Shown here: positions 29,071-38,550 of the stretch, one piece after another
Layout: the number at the start of each line of letters is the position of its first letter
How positions within the stretch are numbered: position 1 is the first letter of the stretch
Assembly (NCBI GenBank): GCA_023091735.1
Contig: JALKBU010000388.1
Span: 1-43,753, forward strand
DNA: 43,753 nucleotides
Source: Trichomonas tenax
Lineage: Eukaryota > Parabasalia > Trichomonadida > Trichomonadidae
Reading direction: 5' to 3'
Program-made: the position numbers and the translations under genes
Notes under the pieces: generated by a model
The model's input: the letters and a program-made list of their open reading frames with translations, nothing else
What the model was told of the DNA's origin: nothing
Database searches by the model: none

Positions 29071-29740
29071 TTATCAAATACCATCTCTTCTAAAATATAT
29101 TTAATATCAAAGTAATAACGAATTTATTTCAATACGTTTTGTCAAATTTAATAACACTATATCTCCTTAGAGGAGCAATACAAATCATTGAATTAATGAC
29201 TTCGAGAAAAAAAAAACATGTTTTTCAAGATATCAATTCATATGCATTCTCATCAATTTGCAATGATCACAGAAGTACAATATTTGAATGCTGATATCCA
29301 AAAGCTGCCACATATTATTGATGGAAAAAATTGCATGAATTTAAAAATAACTCAATGAATATATATTTTTTCTGTTTCAGTACAACCAATGCTTAAATAT
29401 TTGCCATTTGATGATAACATGTGAAGAACTGAACTGCAAACTATCAAACAGAGTGAAGAAATAACTAAAACATAATATTGCAGCGCTGCATGAATGTGTT
29501 GAAAAATTGAGTCCATAAATAGAATAAAGAAAGTGTAAATGATGTTCTCATCAAAATAATGATGATGCGTCAAAACAAAATTTACGCGTCAAGATTTTAT
29601 TTACGTGACATATCTAGTCCGTCTTCATAAATTTGTGTTATTTATAGTGATAAATTTGTAGCAATTACAAATTTCATAAAATAAATCGATAAAATCAATC
29701 ATATAAAAAATCTGTTATTTTTACAAAAAAAATTGATTTT
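29071..29740. other. Intergenic region, 670 bases, with promoter-like elements
   Basis: AT-rich with no gene. TTTACGCGTCAA (29581-29592) and TTTACGTGACA (29600-29610) resemble the recurrent promoter-like element and lie about 130-160 bases before the next ATG. Confidence 0.45.
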
Positions 29741-31003
29741 ATGAAATCTTTGGTAATCGGAGGCCAAAAGAGACTTTCTATCAATCGGCCAACGACTTCA
29801 CTGTCATTCTCCAACAGATCCACTAGAAATCAGAACTCTATTTCATCAACAAGTCGATCATCGATTTCAAATAAAGCCACTTCTAGGTGTTCATGGGAAA
29901 ATGATACGGAAATTGAACCCGCCAGCTATGAGGAAGTGTGTTCTACTACTTCAAATCCACAAAATTTAAAAGATTTAGACACAAAAACGTTATTAAGCCT
30001 CAAATCTGCGATAAAAGACCATATTGCCGAAATGGTGATATCTGAAAACTACGATGAATGTAAGAAATCACTTAAAGTCCTTCAACTAATAAAAAACGAA
30101 TTATCATCAAAATCAATACCACAAATAACGTCGAACAAAGATATGAATGGTGATTTCGACACTCAAGAAGAAGAAATCAACAAAAAATACAGCGATAAAA
30201 TCCAAGAAACACACGAAAAATTCAATGCTAAGACAGAACAAATGAAAGCACAGCATCAGCAGCAGTTAGAAAAGTTCGATTCCGATTGGGCTACTGTTGA
30301 ATTGAATAAATATAGGAAACCATCAAAGAATCTTTTAAATCTCAAAGAAATAGAAAAATTCTATGCGAAAGCCAATCAATTCGCTGATGCTAAAGCCATA
30401 CATGAAGAAGAAGAGAAGTTAGCACAGCAAGAAACAATGAATGCACAAGCACAACTTATCAAAGATTATCGATATGCAAAAATCAATCTAAAGCTTCAGC
30501 AGCAAAAAGAATTACATCAGATAGATGAGATAAGGAAAACTGAAATACAGAAATTAGAAAGAAATAAAGAGATGGATTTGATTCAACTGAAAAATCGTTT
30601 CAAAGTTCTTCAATCCAAATCAAAGTCAAAGAATACACCTTCAACAAAGAATTGTCTTTCTAATGTACACTTATCACAAACTGCAAGGTCTCCAGTCCTC
30701 CTCGGCCCGCTTATGGCACCGAATGAAAGAGCACTGAAGAGAAAAATGCAAAGAGATATGCTCGAGAAAAGGAAAATTGCAAGTCAAATCATTCAACAAA
30801 ATCCACATAAATTCTTCGATGATGGAGATTCTATTGTATCTTTCAGTACAATTGGATCTAAATCAGAAGCGACTTCATGTGTTTCTCACCCTCTCGAAAA
30901 CTACGAAATTAATGACCAAGAGTTAGACATGCTTGACATTTACATGGAGATATCACAGCCCAAATTCTCATTGGAACCTTTACCTTTGGAATGTTATAAT
31001 TAG
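29741..31003 (+). CDS. Coiled-coil protein, unknown
   Basis: A 420-residue protein. The first 60 residues are Ser/Thr/Arg-rich and probably unstructured. Residues about 75-120 form a small helical unit (KTLLSLKSAIKDHIAEMVISENYDEC). A long charged coiled coil spans about 140-300 and includes FDSDWATVELNKYRKPSKNLLNLKEIEKFY, a pattern I associate with a family of trichomonad coiled-coil proteins. The tail is basic then acidic. No enzyme motif or membrane segment. It could be cytoskeletal, but this is inference from the coiled coil only. ATG 29741 follows an A-run without an initiator; the promoter-like elements are further upstream. Confidence 0.72.
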   Translation: MKSLVIGGQKRLSINRPTTSLSFSNRSTRNQNSISSTSRSSISNKATSRCSWENDTEIEPASYEEVCSTTSNPQNLKDLDTKTLLSLKSAIKDHIAEMVISENYDECKKSLKVLQLIKNELSSKSIPQITSNKDMNGDFDTQEEEINKKYSDKIQETHEKFNAKTEQMKAQHQQQLEKFDSDWATVELNKYRKPSKNLLNLKEIEKFYAKANQFADAKAIHEEEEKLAQQETMNAQAQLIKDYRYAKINLKLQQQKELHQIDEIRKTEIQKLERNKEMDLIQLKNRFKVLQSKSKSKNTPSTKNCLSNVHLSQTARSPVLLGPLMAPNERALKRKMQRDMLEKRKIASQIIQQNPHKFFDDGDSIVSFSTIGSKSEATSCVSHPLENYEINDQELDMLDIYMEISQPKFSLEPLPLECYN

Positions 31004-31060
31004 TGTTTGTATGTATTTTTATTATGAATAAAATGAATTGGTATAAAATAACAATTATGT

Positions 31061-32557
31061 TTAGTTTCTAGAAGATATTTGTTTCTGAAAATCTCTTTGA
31101 CCTTTTTCATAATAAAAATTATCAATTTGTGACGGAACTTTGTTGAAGTAGATATGTTTGTAAGGACGTGTTGAATATTTAGAAACTATTAAATCCCAAA
31201 CTGCCTTCTCATCAGAGTCCTTAGGAAGATCGTAGATAATCTGGTCTTCATCATCTCTCACCCACTCCATAAATTTAATTGCTACACATTGTGAAAGGCG
31301 GCCTTGGTTCTTTAAGCTTTCTCTGAAAACTAATGTCTCGCGAATGCGTCTTTTTAGTGCTTTTCTTTCAGCTAGTGATAGTTCTTTCTTGATGTCAATA
31401 ATTTTTGTGAACAATTCAACTGAATTCACCTTAGGAATAAGAATGCTCGCTCTGTAATCCAACTCTCCTTCTTGATATGGAGCTAAAATGAACAATCTTG
31501 CAATATGATGTATAAAGCCAAGTGAGAAATACTCTGCTCCATATTTTGCTAAATACTTCAATGATGCGTTCATAAATGATGTTCCAAGCCTCGCAACACC
31601 TATTGTTGGTGAAAATTCTTTTCCAAACTCCTTTATGAATGTTTCTTCTAATCTTACGTTTCCTCCGACATCCATCAAATCTGGATCTTCGTCCTTGCTT
31701 GATTTAGATTCTTCTTCAATCTCTTCTTCATATTCAGGTTCATGTATTACTCTATAATTTATTTTGCTTCTTTTCTTCAATTTGTTGTAAATCTTATATA
31801 AATACTTCAAGATATCTTCATCTTCAAACATGTGCTCATCTGGATCGATCTTACTTGGATCATCAAGGATGTTGCATATCAAGTCAGTGAATAGAATGAA
31901 GTCAGAATGATACTTCGCAAATGCATAACTAAGCTTGAATAATTTGACTAAATCGCACGTTTTAATTTCATTTTTAATTGCTTCCATTGATGGAGAATCG
32001 AGCTTTAACAACTTCCTATCATCATCACTTACTTTCAGCCAATCAGGAGCGAAGTTTATCAGCGTTTGTATTAAAAATCCTGAAAAATTAATCGTATATT
32101 GAATAATCATGTTTTGAAGGAAATTGAATATTGGGTATTGATTCATATTCTTGACTAAAAACGAGAACATGTGTGGTGAATCAAATATTTCATCATAAAC
32201 TTGATTTGAATATCTGACTTCAGTTTCTATAATGCTAAGAATCATCTCTATATATTCCAGATTCATGATGTTTGTAAACATCTTAGAAGTAATGATTGTA
32301 TTCAGATTATCAATATTTCTAAAAATTAATTGTCGAACTAACGAATTGTCTGGTGATTTTGATATTGCTATAGCATAATTTAACATATCGCTATCTTTAC
32401 TTGTCAATATATTTATTATATCATGAATATGGTTTGTGAAATATACTTCTAAAGGCTCAAAATGATCACTATATGCGAGAGTACTGCCGGACTGCTTCGA
32501 TACATCACGAATCGTCGTGTTTGGTTTGTTTATTAATTCAGTAAGACTTGGAAACAT
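31061..32557 (-). CDS. Large helical protein, unknown (498 residues)
   Basis: The first in-frame ATG is 32557 (MFPSLTELI); the frame extends further upstream but without ATG. The first about 300 residues look like HEAT/Armadillo-type helices. An acidic loop (EPEYEEEIEEESKSSKDEDPD) follows, then a more compact C-terminal region. A distant relation to SAPS-type PP6 regulatory subunits crossed my mind, but no diagnostic motif supports it. No membrane segment or signal peptide. Convergent with the coiled-coil gene (57 bases apart) and upstream-adjacent to the histidine-phosphatase-like gene on the same strand. The stop lies in TAAA and a TCATT initiator precedes the ATG. Confidence 0.75.
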   Translation of the reverse strand: MFPSLTELINKPNTTIRDVSKQSGSTLAYSDHFEPLEVYFTNHIHDIINILTSKDSDMLNYAIAISKSPDNSLVRQLIFRNIDNLNTIITSKMFTNIMNLEYIEMILSIIETEVRYSNQVYDEIFDSPHMFSFLVKNMNQYPIFNFLQNMIIQYTINFSGFLIQTLINFAPDWLKVSDDDRKLLKLDSPSMEAIKNEIKTCDLVKLFKLSYAFAKYHSDFILFTDLICNILDDPSKIDPDEHMFEDEDILKYLYKIYNKLKKRSKINYRVIHEPEYEEEIEEESKSSKDEDPDLMDVGGNVRLEETFIKEFGKEFSPTIGVARLGTSFMNASLKYLAKYGAEYFSLGFIHHIARLFILAPYQEGELDYRASILIPKVNSVELFTKIIDIKKELSLAERKALKRRIRETLVFRESLKNQGRLSQCVAIKFMEWVRDDEDQIIYDLPKDSDEKAVWDLIVSKYSTRPYKHIYFNKVPSQIDNFYYEKGQRDFQKQISSRN

Positions 32558-32563
32558 GCAAAA

Positions 32564-32568
32564 AATGA
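32564..32568 (-). promoter_or_regulatory. Initiator TCATT before the 498-residue gene
   Basis: On the minus strand TCATT lies about 6-10 nt before ATG 32557 and supports that start. Confidence 0.5.
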
Positions 32569-32767
32569 AATTAGTTGGAAATTTTATAAATATTGGAAAA
32601 ATTTTGAAAATTTTGACAATAGAATCAGAATGTACATGTTCACGGTGAATCTCAATTATTTTAAAAATTTTGATAAATATTATTTTATGAATCTCGTTGT
32701 TAAGACAAAAAAAGTACGTAGGCAATAAATATGGAAGTTTATTGATACAAACATACTGGTATTAGAG

Positions 32768-33613
32768 TTATTTAGAATTTGCTTTTGTGATATGCTCAAG
32801 AAGACTTTCATTTGTAAATCCAGGTGCGTTAATCTTAATAAATGGTCTGTTAGAGTACAACTTTCCCATCCACGGCGTATTAACTTTCATCCAATGATAT
32901 AATGGACCAACTTCGCCTGTCTTCGGGTTCCTGCGTGTGTAATGCAACACAGAGCAGTGGTTAAGCTTAAATGGTTCCTTGGCATTGACAATAACTCTAT
33001 TATAATCAAATTGAAGTAATTGTTCAAGACGAATCCTAAAAGTTTCCATGACATCGCGGTGTGTGACGATGATAGCTGTTCCATCACCAGGAACGTGTGT
33101 TCTCAGCCAATGCATCACTCTTTCAGTTCTCAATGTAAGATGAGCGAGCGATTCTCCATTTGGAGGTGCCCAATAGAATGTATCGAGTTCGCGGTCCTTC
33201 ATGTGGCGTTGTAACTCTTTCTTATCGGGAAGAAAATCTAAAGTAGATAAAGTTCCATAATCTCTAGGACGCAAATACAGTGAAGGAATCCATCGCGCAT
33301 CTTCGAGGCCCAAACATGCGGCTGTTTCGAGCGATCGTACGTATTCTCCTGTGAGATAGCATGAAAATGGCGTCTTAAACTGCTTTTTGAGCCATTCTCC
33401 AGTAGCTTTTGCCTGCATTACACCGAATTCTGTCAGTCTCCACCTGGAATTATGCAATTGGCAGAACTCTTGGTTGAGATCTGATCTTGCACCGAGACGT
33501 GCGCGTTTTATCGCAATGCCGCCCTCACTGCTGCCATTCCTTATCAAAACGAGATCGGTTGGCATCAGTGCTTGTTTAACTTGCGTGAATTTTCGAACTG
33601 TTGGTGATAACAT
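32768..33613 (-). CDS. Histidine-phosphatase (phosphoglycerate-mutase fold) protein lacking the catalytic His
   Basis: A 281-residue branch of the histidine phosphatase superfamily. The nucleophile motif reads LIRNGSSEG: Arg25 and Gly27 are present, but the phosphorylated His is Asn26 (codon AAT). The other pocket residues look intact: Arg93 in EYVRSLETA, Glu154 in NGESL and His185 in IIVTHRD. It is therefore probably a pseudoenzyme or a binding protein, unless another residue substitutes. Not the glycolytic enzyme. No signal peptide. Divergent from the Sam50-like gene with only 118 bases between the ATGs; a TCATT initiator lies 10-14 nt upstream. Confidence 0.8.
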   Translation of the reverse strand: MLSPTVRKFTQVKQALMPTDLVLIRNGSSEGGIAIKRARLGARSDLNQEFCQLHNSRWRLTEFGVMQAKATGEWLKKQFKTPFSCYLTGEYVRSLETAACLGLEDARWIPSLYLRPRDYGTLSTLDFLPDKKELQRHMKDRELDTFYWAPPNGESLAHLTLRTERVMHWLRTHVPGDGTAIIVTHRDVMETFRIRLEQLLQFDYNRVIVNAKEPFKLNHCSVLHYTRRNPKTGEVGPLYHWMKVNTPWMGKLYSNRPFIKINAPGFTNESLLEHITKANSK

Positions 33614-33622
33614 TTGAACAAA

Positions 33623-33627
33623 AATGA
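33623..33627 (-). promoter_or_regulatory. Initiator TCATT before the histidine-phosphatase-like gene
   Basis: On the minus strand, TCATT about 10-14 nt before ATG 33613, inside the 118-base divergent gap with the Sam50-like gene. Confidence 0.5.
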
Positions 33628-33731
33628 TGTATTTTTGTTTTTATGTTGTCTCTGTTGATTTTATACCTATTTGTAGCTTAGCATTTCATTTTTAGACTTC
33701 ATCGTGAATAAGGTTATTGTGATTTTTTCCA

Positions 33732-34865
33732 ATGGATTTGGTCAAGATTGCCATTGAAAAAGAATTGGACAGAATAAACACTATGAACAAAGTACCCGAG
33801 ATAAAGCACCTCAACGCCGAACGTTTGAAACATACAATCACAAGGATTCACATGGTCGATAAATTTAATATCAATGAGGAAGACAATAAATATACATACG
33901 ATATCAAATTCCTCAACAAACAAGCAGAGAAGTTTAAATTTGTTCCTACTGTTGGAAGAACAAAAAATGGCCTCGGAGTTACTTTAACTGTTAAGTCCCT
34001 CTCTCAAGAGAAGACATTATTAGCTACAGCAACAGTGAATTCTTTGAGTACATATAATTTCGCTGCTAAACTCATTTTGCCAAACCTCAAAAAACTCAAT
34101 TTATCTCGTCGTTTAATTCCAGGCTTTACATTTGGTGCCCAGTATCAGAACTTTTTATTCCTTGATCAGAAATTCAAAGCTTATAGCTTCAAATTCCTTC
34201 TTGATGATATAATTCGTTCACACAGACTTAGACTTATTAACTATCAGCAAATTGGCTCTTCACATAATGCTCCTGCAAATATCCTCTCAGAACCAAAACA
34301 ATATAACGTTTTAACTTACACAAATTATTATTCGAAACGATGGATTTTTTCAAAAGCATCATTCGGATTTGTCAACACATCAACAGAGCTGACACCATTC
34401 ATCAGACACGAACTCATTGCTTCTCATGATTTTGATGATAATATAACTGCAAGGTTTATGGCAGGAAATATTTACTCATGGAACTCTGTCAGTGGAGGTT
34501 TACCTATTCTCGAAAGATTCTATTACTTATCGCCATTCCTTGCTGAAAATATTTCAGATAATATATTTGGTGTCGACAATGGAATTTATATTACTCCTTG
34601 CGATCACTACACGTGCGGAGATATTGGCGCTAAGTTCTACGCAAATAAGTGGACACTTCAATGTTACACGAGAGGTATCCTCGCTGGACTTTTCAATTCG
34701 AGAGGCAATGAGACACCAGGAGCACAATTCTACAGCTACGCAGGAATTTGCATCATAAGAGAAATCTTCGGTAAGAGAGTCGCATTATCTATCTTCCATC
34801 CATTAAATAAGATACCAACACTGAAGACATTCCCGATGAATCTTCAGATTATTGATGATTTCTAA
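33732..34865 (+). CDS. Sam50/Omp85-like beta-barrel protein
   Basis: A 377-residue protein, rich in alternating hydrophobic and aromatic strands, without helices long enough to cross a membrane. The first about 65 residues could be one degenerate POTRA domain. From about residue 240 the order follows Omp85/Sam50: GLPILERFYYLSPF (compare DRFxLGG), an exposed loop, YANKWTLQCYTRGILAGLFNSRG, then YSYAGICIIREIFGKRVALSIFHPLN and a C-terminal beta-signal-like segment (MNLQIIDDF). Sam50 inserts barrels into the outer membrane of mitochondria, here the hydrogenosome. Tom40 or another trichomonad barrel is the alternative. The call rests on pattern, not a search. Confidence 0.58.
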   Translation: MDLVKIAIEKELDRINTMNKVPEIKHLNAERLKHTITRIHMVDKFNINEEDNKYTYDIKFLNKQAEKFKFVPTVGRTKNGLGVTLTVKSLSQEKTLLATATVNSLSTYNFAAKLILPNLKKLNLSRRLIPGFTFGAQYQNFLFLDQKFKAYSFKFLLDDIIRSHRLRLINYQQIGSSHNAPANILSEPKQYNVLTYTNYYSKRWIFSKASFGFVNTSTELTPFIRHELIASHDFDDNITARFMAGNIYSWNSVSGGLPILERFYYLSPFLAENISDNIFGVDNGIYITPCDHYTCGDIGAKFYANKWTLQCYTRGILAGLFNSRGNETPGAQFYSYAGICIIREIFGKRVALSIFHPLNKIPTLKTFPMNLQIIDDF

Positions 34866-35068
34866 GTTGTTTAATTATAAATAAATTTTTTTAAGCTAAC
34901 ATATTTAAAATTTAATCGATATGCATAGATATAAGTCAAACAATATATAAAATCATTAAAAACCGTAGATGTTAAGATACAAAATTTTCTAAAATATATT
35001 GTCAACAAAACAGGGTCAGTAGAGAGTACTGATGTTACAGGTATCAGCTCAACATGATTTTGTACCTT

Positions 35069-35551
35069 TTAACAACTCCAGTAAAAAACGTGGCGATTTG
35101 GAGGAATAAAACGCCCTGGATCGTGAGGAAGAGGAGCCCTTGGTGAAAATGGAGGTAATGATGATGGATTTTCGCTTTTCTGTGATTGTTGAACATCAAG
35201 GCGTCTTCTTGAAACAACTTTTTCAAGCATATGGTTATCAACAAACTTCTTTGGTGGAGATCTTTGACGAAGCTTTGTTTCTCTTCTCATTTCGAACTGT
35301 TTCATTCTATCTTCTTGATAAAATCTTTTATATAATGCGGCACGAGCTTTAATGACTTTGGCGTTATGTATAGATTCGTAGTTTCTGACTTGTGGGTTAT
35401 TCAAAATGCTAATCGCGTACTCTTTGAAAATTGGACGAGCTGTATTTGGCTGTTTTGAGAATCGTGGATTAGGAGAACCAGGTTCCTGTGGTTCTAAAAC
35501 ATTCAGTGGAGGTACTGTGTCTGCGTGTTCGAAATTATTACTGTCTTGCAT
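35069..35551 (-). CDS. Small basic protein, unknown (160 residues)
   Basis: ATG 35551 to a stop at 35069. Pro-rich acidic start (VPPLNVLEPQEPGSPNPRF), a basic helical middle (HNAKVIKARAALYKRFYQEDRMKQFEMRRETKLRQR) and a Pro-rich C-terminus ending FYWSC. No recognised domain, signal peptide or transmembrane segment. Upstream TTGTCACGTTTA on the minus strand (near 35595) resembles the recurrent promoter element. The unusual composition and full-length frame support a real gene; function unknown. Confidence 0.6.
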   Translation of the reverse strand: MQDSNNFEHADTVPPLNVLEPQEPGSPNPRFSKQPNTARPIFKEYAISILNNPQVRNYESIHNAKVIKARAALYKRFYQEDRMKQFEMRRETKLRQRSPPKKFVDNHMLEKVVSRRRLDVQQSQKSENPSSLPPFSPRAPLPHDPGRFIPPNRHVFYWSC

Positions 35552-35621
35552 AAAGAAAATAGTACTAACGAATTTTGAAAAAAAAATACAAATAAACGTG
35601 ACAATTCTAGATCTAAGGTTT

Positions 35622-35717
35622 CTATTGCTTTAAGACTTTCTGAACCGTTCTAATCCATAGCTGGGCCTGTACTGGATCAATATCCGGTGGACGAATTAGT
35701 TTATTTCTGCTATACAT
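35622..35717 (-). CDS. Candidate 31-residue ORF
   Basis: ATG 35717 to TAG 35622-35624. The peptide (MYSRNKLIRPPDIDPVQ...) is basic with a PPDIDP core and a C-terminal helix (WIRTVQKVLKQ), and uses varied codons unlike the surrounding AT-rich DNA. It is too short for homology. It might be a genuine micro-protein, or a surviving part of a decayed gene. The next gene on the strand has its own promoter-like element between, so they are not one unit. Confidence 0.3.
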   Translation of the reverse strand: MYSRNKLIRPPDIDPVQAQLWIRTVQKVLKQ

Positions 35718-36006
35718 TGAAATTACACAAAAAAATCATAAGAGAATTGGCAAAATTTTCACTATATTTATCTCAAAAACGCGAAAATTAACCAAAAATG
35801 ATAAAAACATCTAGAAATAAATCGATAGATGTTAATACCATTTAAAACTACGAAATATTATAACAGCCAAAAAGGAATTTGTTCTGATGATTGAATATTG
35901 AAATTTTTTGTTATGGTATCTTTGGAATAGAAAATTAGTATCAGTAAATGTTGGTGAAGTGGTTGAAACTTGAAGACTTGCAATTCTTAAAGAAATAATA
36001 AAAAAT

Positions 36007-36360
36007 TTATTCTTGTCTACGCTGAGCAGCACGCTGTTCGGCCTTCTCTAATCTGAGCTTAAGGAAAAGTGGGACGCGGTTACGGCGGACGTTGACGTTA
36101 CGTGGGCGGACAACGTGTCTGTGAACAGCGCAGGAAACGCAGAAGTACTGCTTCTGGTATGTCTTTGGAAGCTCGTAGCCCTGATAGACGCAGGCATCGG
36201 AAACATCCTTAGCGGATGAAGCCTCGACCATATTCTTGATAGCGAAACGTGTGATGGCCTTATCCTTTGGTGTCTGGCGGCCGCAGTTCATGCAGTTAAC
36301 GCATTTTGTGTGGCCACGGTTCATCTTAGAACGGCCATGATTCCTCCTCTTGACTGGCAT
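36007..36360 (-). CDS. RPS26: 40S ribosomal protein eS26
   Basis: 117 residues, the usual length. N-terminal RRNHGRSKMNRGH, then zinc-ribbon Cys pairs CVNCMNCGRQTPKDKAI and YFCVSCAVHRHVVR, which are diagnostic of eS26, at the mRNA exit region of the small subunit. It is divergent from eL18, with 200 bases between the ATGs. The codon usage is GC-biased as expected for a highly expressed gene. CCTTT lies a few bases before the ATG in place of TCAYT. The stop lies in TAAA. Confidence 0.97.
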   Translation of the reverse strand: MPVKRRNHGRSKMNRGHTKCVNCMNCGRQTPKDKAITRFAIKNMVEASSAKDVSDACVYQGYELPKTYQKQYFCVSCAVHRHVVRPRNVNVRRNRVPLFLKLRLEKAEQRAAQRRQE

Positions 36361-36560
36361 CAGAAAGGCCGCTCCATGTCACTTTTCAATCATTTGCCGC
36401 ATAAATTCTATTTACATGACATTTTTTGAATTTACACATCAATTTTCAAGTGCTTTTAATGTGATTTTTGGGTTTTATAGCATATGCAGAATAAGATTAT
36501 GATGAAAAATCAGAAAAATAGATTTTTTGATTTGGCGGCGGTTTTGGTCCCCCTTTTGAA
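36361..36560. promoter_or_regulatory. Shared divergent promoter of eS26 and eL18
   Basis: On each side a CCTTT element abuts the start: minus strand 36368-36364 before eS26, plus strand 36552-36556 within GTCCCCCTTTTGAA before eL18. The recurrent element TTTACATGACA is at 36411-36421, with TGTCACTTTTCAA (36377-36389) and TTTACACATCAA (near 36432) as weaker relatives. CCTTT near the start corresponds to the start-site element reported for T. vaginalis (from memory). Confidence 0.6.
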
Positions 36561-37121
36561 ATGGGTGTTGACCTTGACCACCGCTCTTTCCGCAAGCAGA
36601 GACAGGAGCCAAAGACACAGGATGTCCAGATGAAGATGCTCCACAACCTTTACGCTTTCCTTGCTCGCCGTACAGGTAATGATTTCAATGCTAAGGTTGC
36701 TCACCGCCTTTGCATCTCCCGCACGAACCGCCGCCCATACTCCATCTCCCGCCTCGCTACAGCTCTCAAGGAGAAGGATGCCGAGACAATCGCTGTTCTT
36801 GTTGCCAAGATCACAAACGACGAGCGCCTCCTCGAAGTTCCAAAGATGAAGGTTTGCGCTCTCAAGTTCTCTGAGACAGCCCGCGCTCGTATCCTCGCTG
36901 CTGGTGGCGAATGTATCACATTCGACCAGCTCGCTCAGCTCCGCCCAACAGGCGAGAAGTGCCTCCTCCTCGAGGGTGACCGCACACGCCGTATTGTCAA
37001 CAAGCACTTCGGCGCTGCTCCAGGTGATGACAACTCCAAGACACGCCCCAAGATCGCTTCTCACGGCCGAAAGTTCGAAATGGCTCGTGGCCGCAGGAAA
37101 TCGAGATGGTACCACGCTTAA
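36561..37121 (+). CDS. RPL18: 60S ribosomal protein eL18
   Basis: 186 residues, family length. Begins MGVDLDHRSFRKQRQEPKTQD and contains LARRTGNDFN, SRTNRRPYSISRL, EVPKMKVCALKFSETARARILAAGGECITFDQLA and ends with the basic FEMARGRRKSRWYHA, all typical of eL18. GC-rich third positions as in eS26. The stop lies in TAAA. Confidence 0.97.
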   Translation: MGVDLDHRSFRKQRQEPKTQDVQMKMLHNLYAFLARRTGNDFNAKVAHRLCISRTNRRPYSISRLATALKEKDAETIAVLVAKITNDERLLEVPKMKVCALKFSETARARILAAGGECITFDQLAQLRPTGEKCLLLEGDRTRRIVNKHFGAAPGDDNSKTRPKIASHGRKFEMARGRRKSRWYHA

Positions 37122-37387
37122 ACATTACTAATTAGAAAATTGACTTATTGGAGTTCTTATAAAATAATATACTACCTCTTCAAAAACCAAATCAAACATA
37201 GCATAATTACACATATACTAATAACAAATTTTGAAATTTCATTTTTTATTTTGTAATTTTAAACGACATATATGGCTTTTGAATGCCATATTTAACATAT
37301 TCATGAGTTTAAAGTGAATGTAAAAATAAATGAGTGTTTAAATCAAACATTTTAATTCCAAAGATATATAAATATATAAGAAAATCA

Positions 37388-38407
37388 TTAATTAATATTA
37401 GCTCCTCTCCAGTTGAATGGGACCCAAGAGTTCTCATCAGCGGAGCTTGGTTCTTCTAACAAGTTTTGATCATTTGGAAGCTCATAGAATCCTACATGGC
37501 CAATAACATGTGTACCGTTAACTAAACCGGCGTGTGTGCCTTCTGGGAAGTTGGATGTTGTTGTATTAACGACAATTGAATCAATAATATATTGTGGAGC
37601 CTGCTTATATCCTACAGCTTTGAAGAGGAAGGAAAGGCTAAATCCTAAGAATTTTGTGGATTCTGATGTTGTGTTGGAATTATCAATCGTAACTGTATCA
37701 GAAACATATGGAGATGTACGAATTGAGTGTGTTGTCGAGTTATCTAAGAGTGGGATGGAGGCATTTGGCAATGTTCCGTTTGGAATATCAAATTCAAAAT
37801 CGATATTTACGCCAAATTCCACTGGAATAAGCACACTACCTTCACTAGCAATGATTGAGAATGATGATCCATCAGAAACTAAGACAGATTGTCCAAAAAG
37901 ATAACCACGATTTGATTTATCAGCACCTGGAACTGTTTGAACATCGTCTTTTGTCAAGTATTTGTATGAGGATGATGTTGACGTGACTTGGCTTGCAATA
38001 GAGTTTTCTAAGGCTGTATTTTCGTAATCAGAGTCTGGAGAGGCGTATGTAATACCACGTTTTGTCAATGGGTTGTTTTCTCTGTAGACACAGAAAATGA
38101 CACGCATTAACCAGTCTGACACTGAACCAACGGAGTCTTTAGAGTATGAATTGCACATTTTAACGAGGTTTGATGTTGGAGCGTTATAGCATGAAGAGTA
38201 ATCTGAAGAATAGAATCCAGCGCACTTTGCAGCGCAGCAGCAATCAGGAATGCATGTGTAATTGTTTGATTGGCACGGACAATCGGAAACATCGCCTTTC
38301 TGGAGTGTAGAATAGTTAGAACTTGCAAGATATGAAGTTGTTTTATCGGTTGACTTATATGAGATAAAGCTTTGAAGACGACGGAGGGACTGAAGATAAC
38401 ACAACAT
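37388..38407 (-). CDS. Tectonic-like protein
   Basis: A 339-residue protein whose Cys-rich region (about 40-115) matches the tectonic domain: CPCQSNNYTCIPDCCCAAKCAGF...CYNAP, later RVIFCVYREN. Tectonics act at the transition zone of cilia and flagella; a trichomonad has four to six flagella, which fits. The remainder is beta-rich with Asn-X-Ser/Thr sites, as in other tectonics. The N-terminus (MLCYLQSLRRLQSFI) is not an ideal signal peptide and no membrane anchor is visible. Divergent from the cysteine-protease gene with 143 bases between, where three copies of the recurrent promoter-like element lie. Confidence 0.78.
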   Translation of the reverse strand: MLCYLQSLRRLQSFISYKSTDKTTSYLASSNYSTLQKGDVSDCPCQSNNYTCIPDCCCAAKCAGFYSSDYSSCYNAPTSNLVKMCNSYSKDSVGSVSDWLMRVIFCVYRENNPLTKRGITYASPDSDYENTALENSIASQVTSTSSSYKYLTKDDVQTVPGADKSNRGYLFGQSVLVSDGSSFSIIASEGSVLIPVEFGVNIDFEFDIPNGTLPNASIPLLDNSTTHSIRTSPYVSDTVTIDNSNTTSESTKFLGFSLSFLFKAVGYKQAPQYIIDSIVVNTTTSNFPEGTHAGLVNGTHVIGHVGFYELPNDQNLLEEPSSADENSWVPFNWRGANIN

Positions 38408-38444
38408 TTTTTTAACCGTTTATAATCTTTTATAATTTCTATTT

Positions 38445-38534
38445 TTGACAAGTAAAAATTTCGTTGTAACAAATAAATGTCATTTGAAAAATTTTGTCAT
38501 GTAAAATTTTAAATCATATATTTTGTCACGTAAA
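38445..38534. promoter_or_regulatory. Divergent promoter with three copies of the recurrent element
   Basis: TTGACAAGTAAA 38445-38456, TGTCATGTAAA 38495-38505 and TGTCACGTAAA 38524-38534, all on the plus strand, in the 143-base gap between tectonic (minus) and cysteine protease (plus). The last copy ends 16 nt before ATG 38551. Confidence 0.65.
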
Positions 38535-38550
38535 AGTTAAAATTTGGCAA

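Noticed and set aside
31061..32557. SAPS-type PP6 regulatory subunit
   Set aside because: Only a general helical-repeat resemblance; no diagnostic motif.
36510..37115. Long antisense open frame covering the whole eL18 gene
   Set aside because: Shadow frame caused by GC-biased codons of a highly expressed gene; no recognisable protein.
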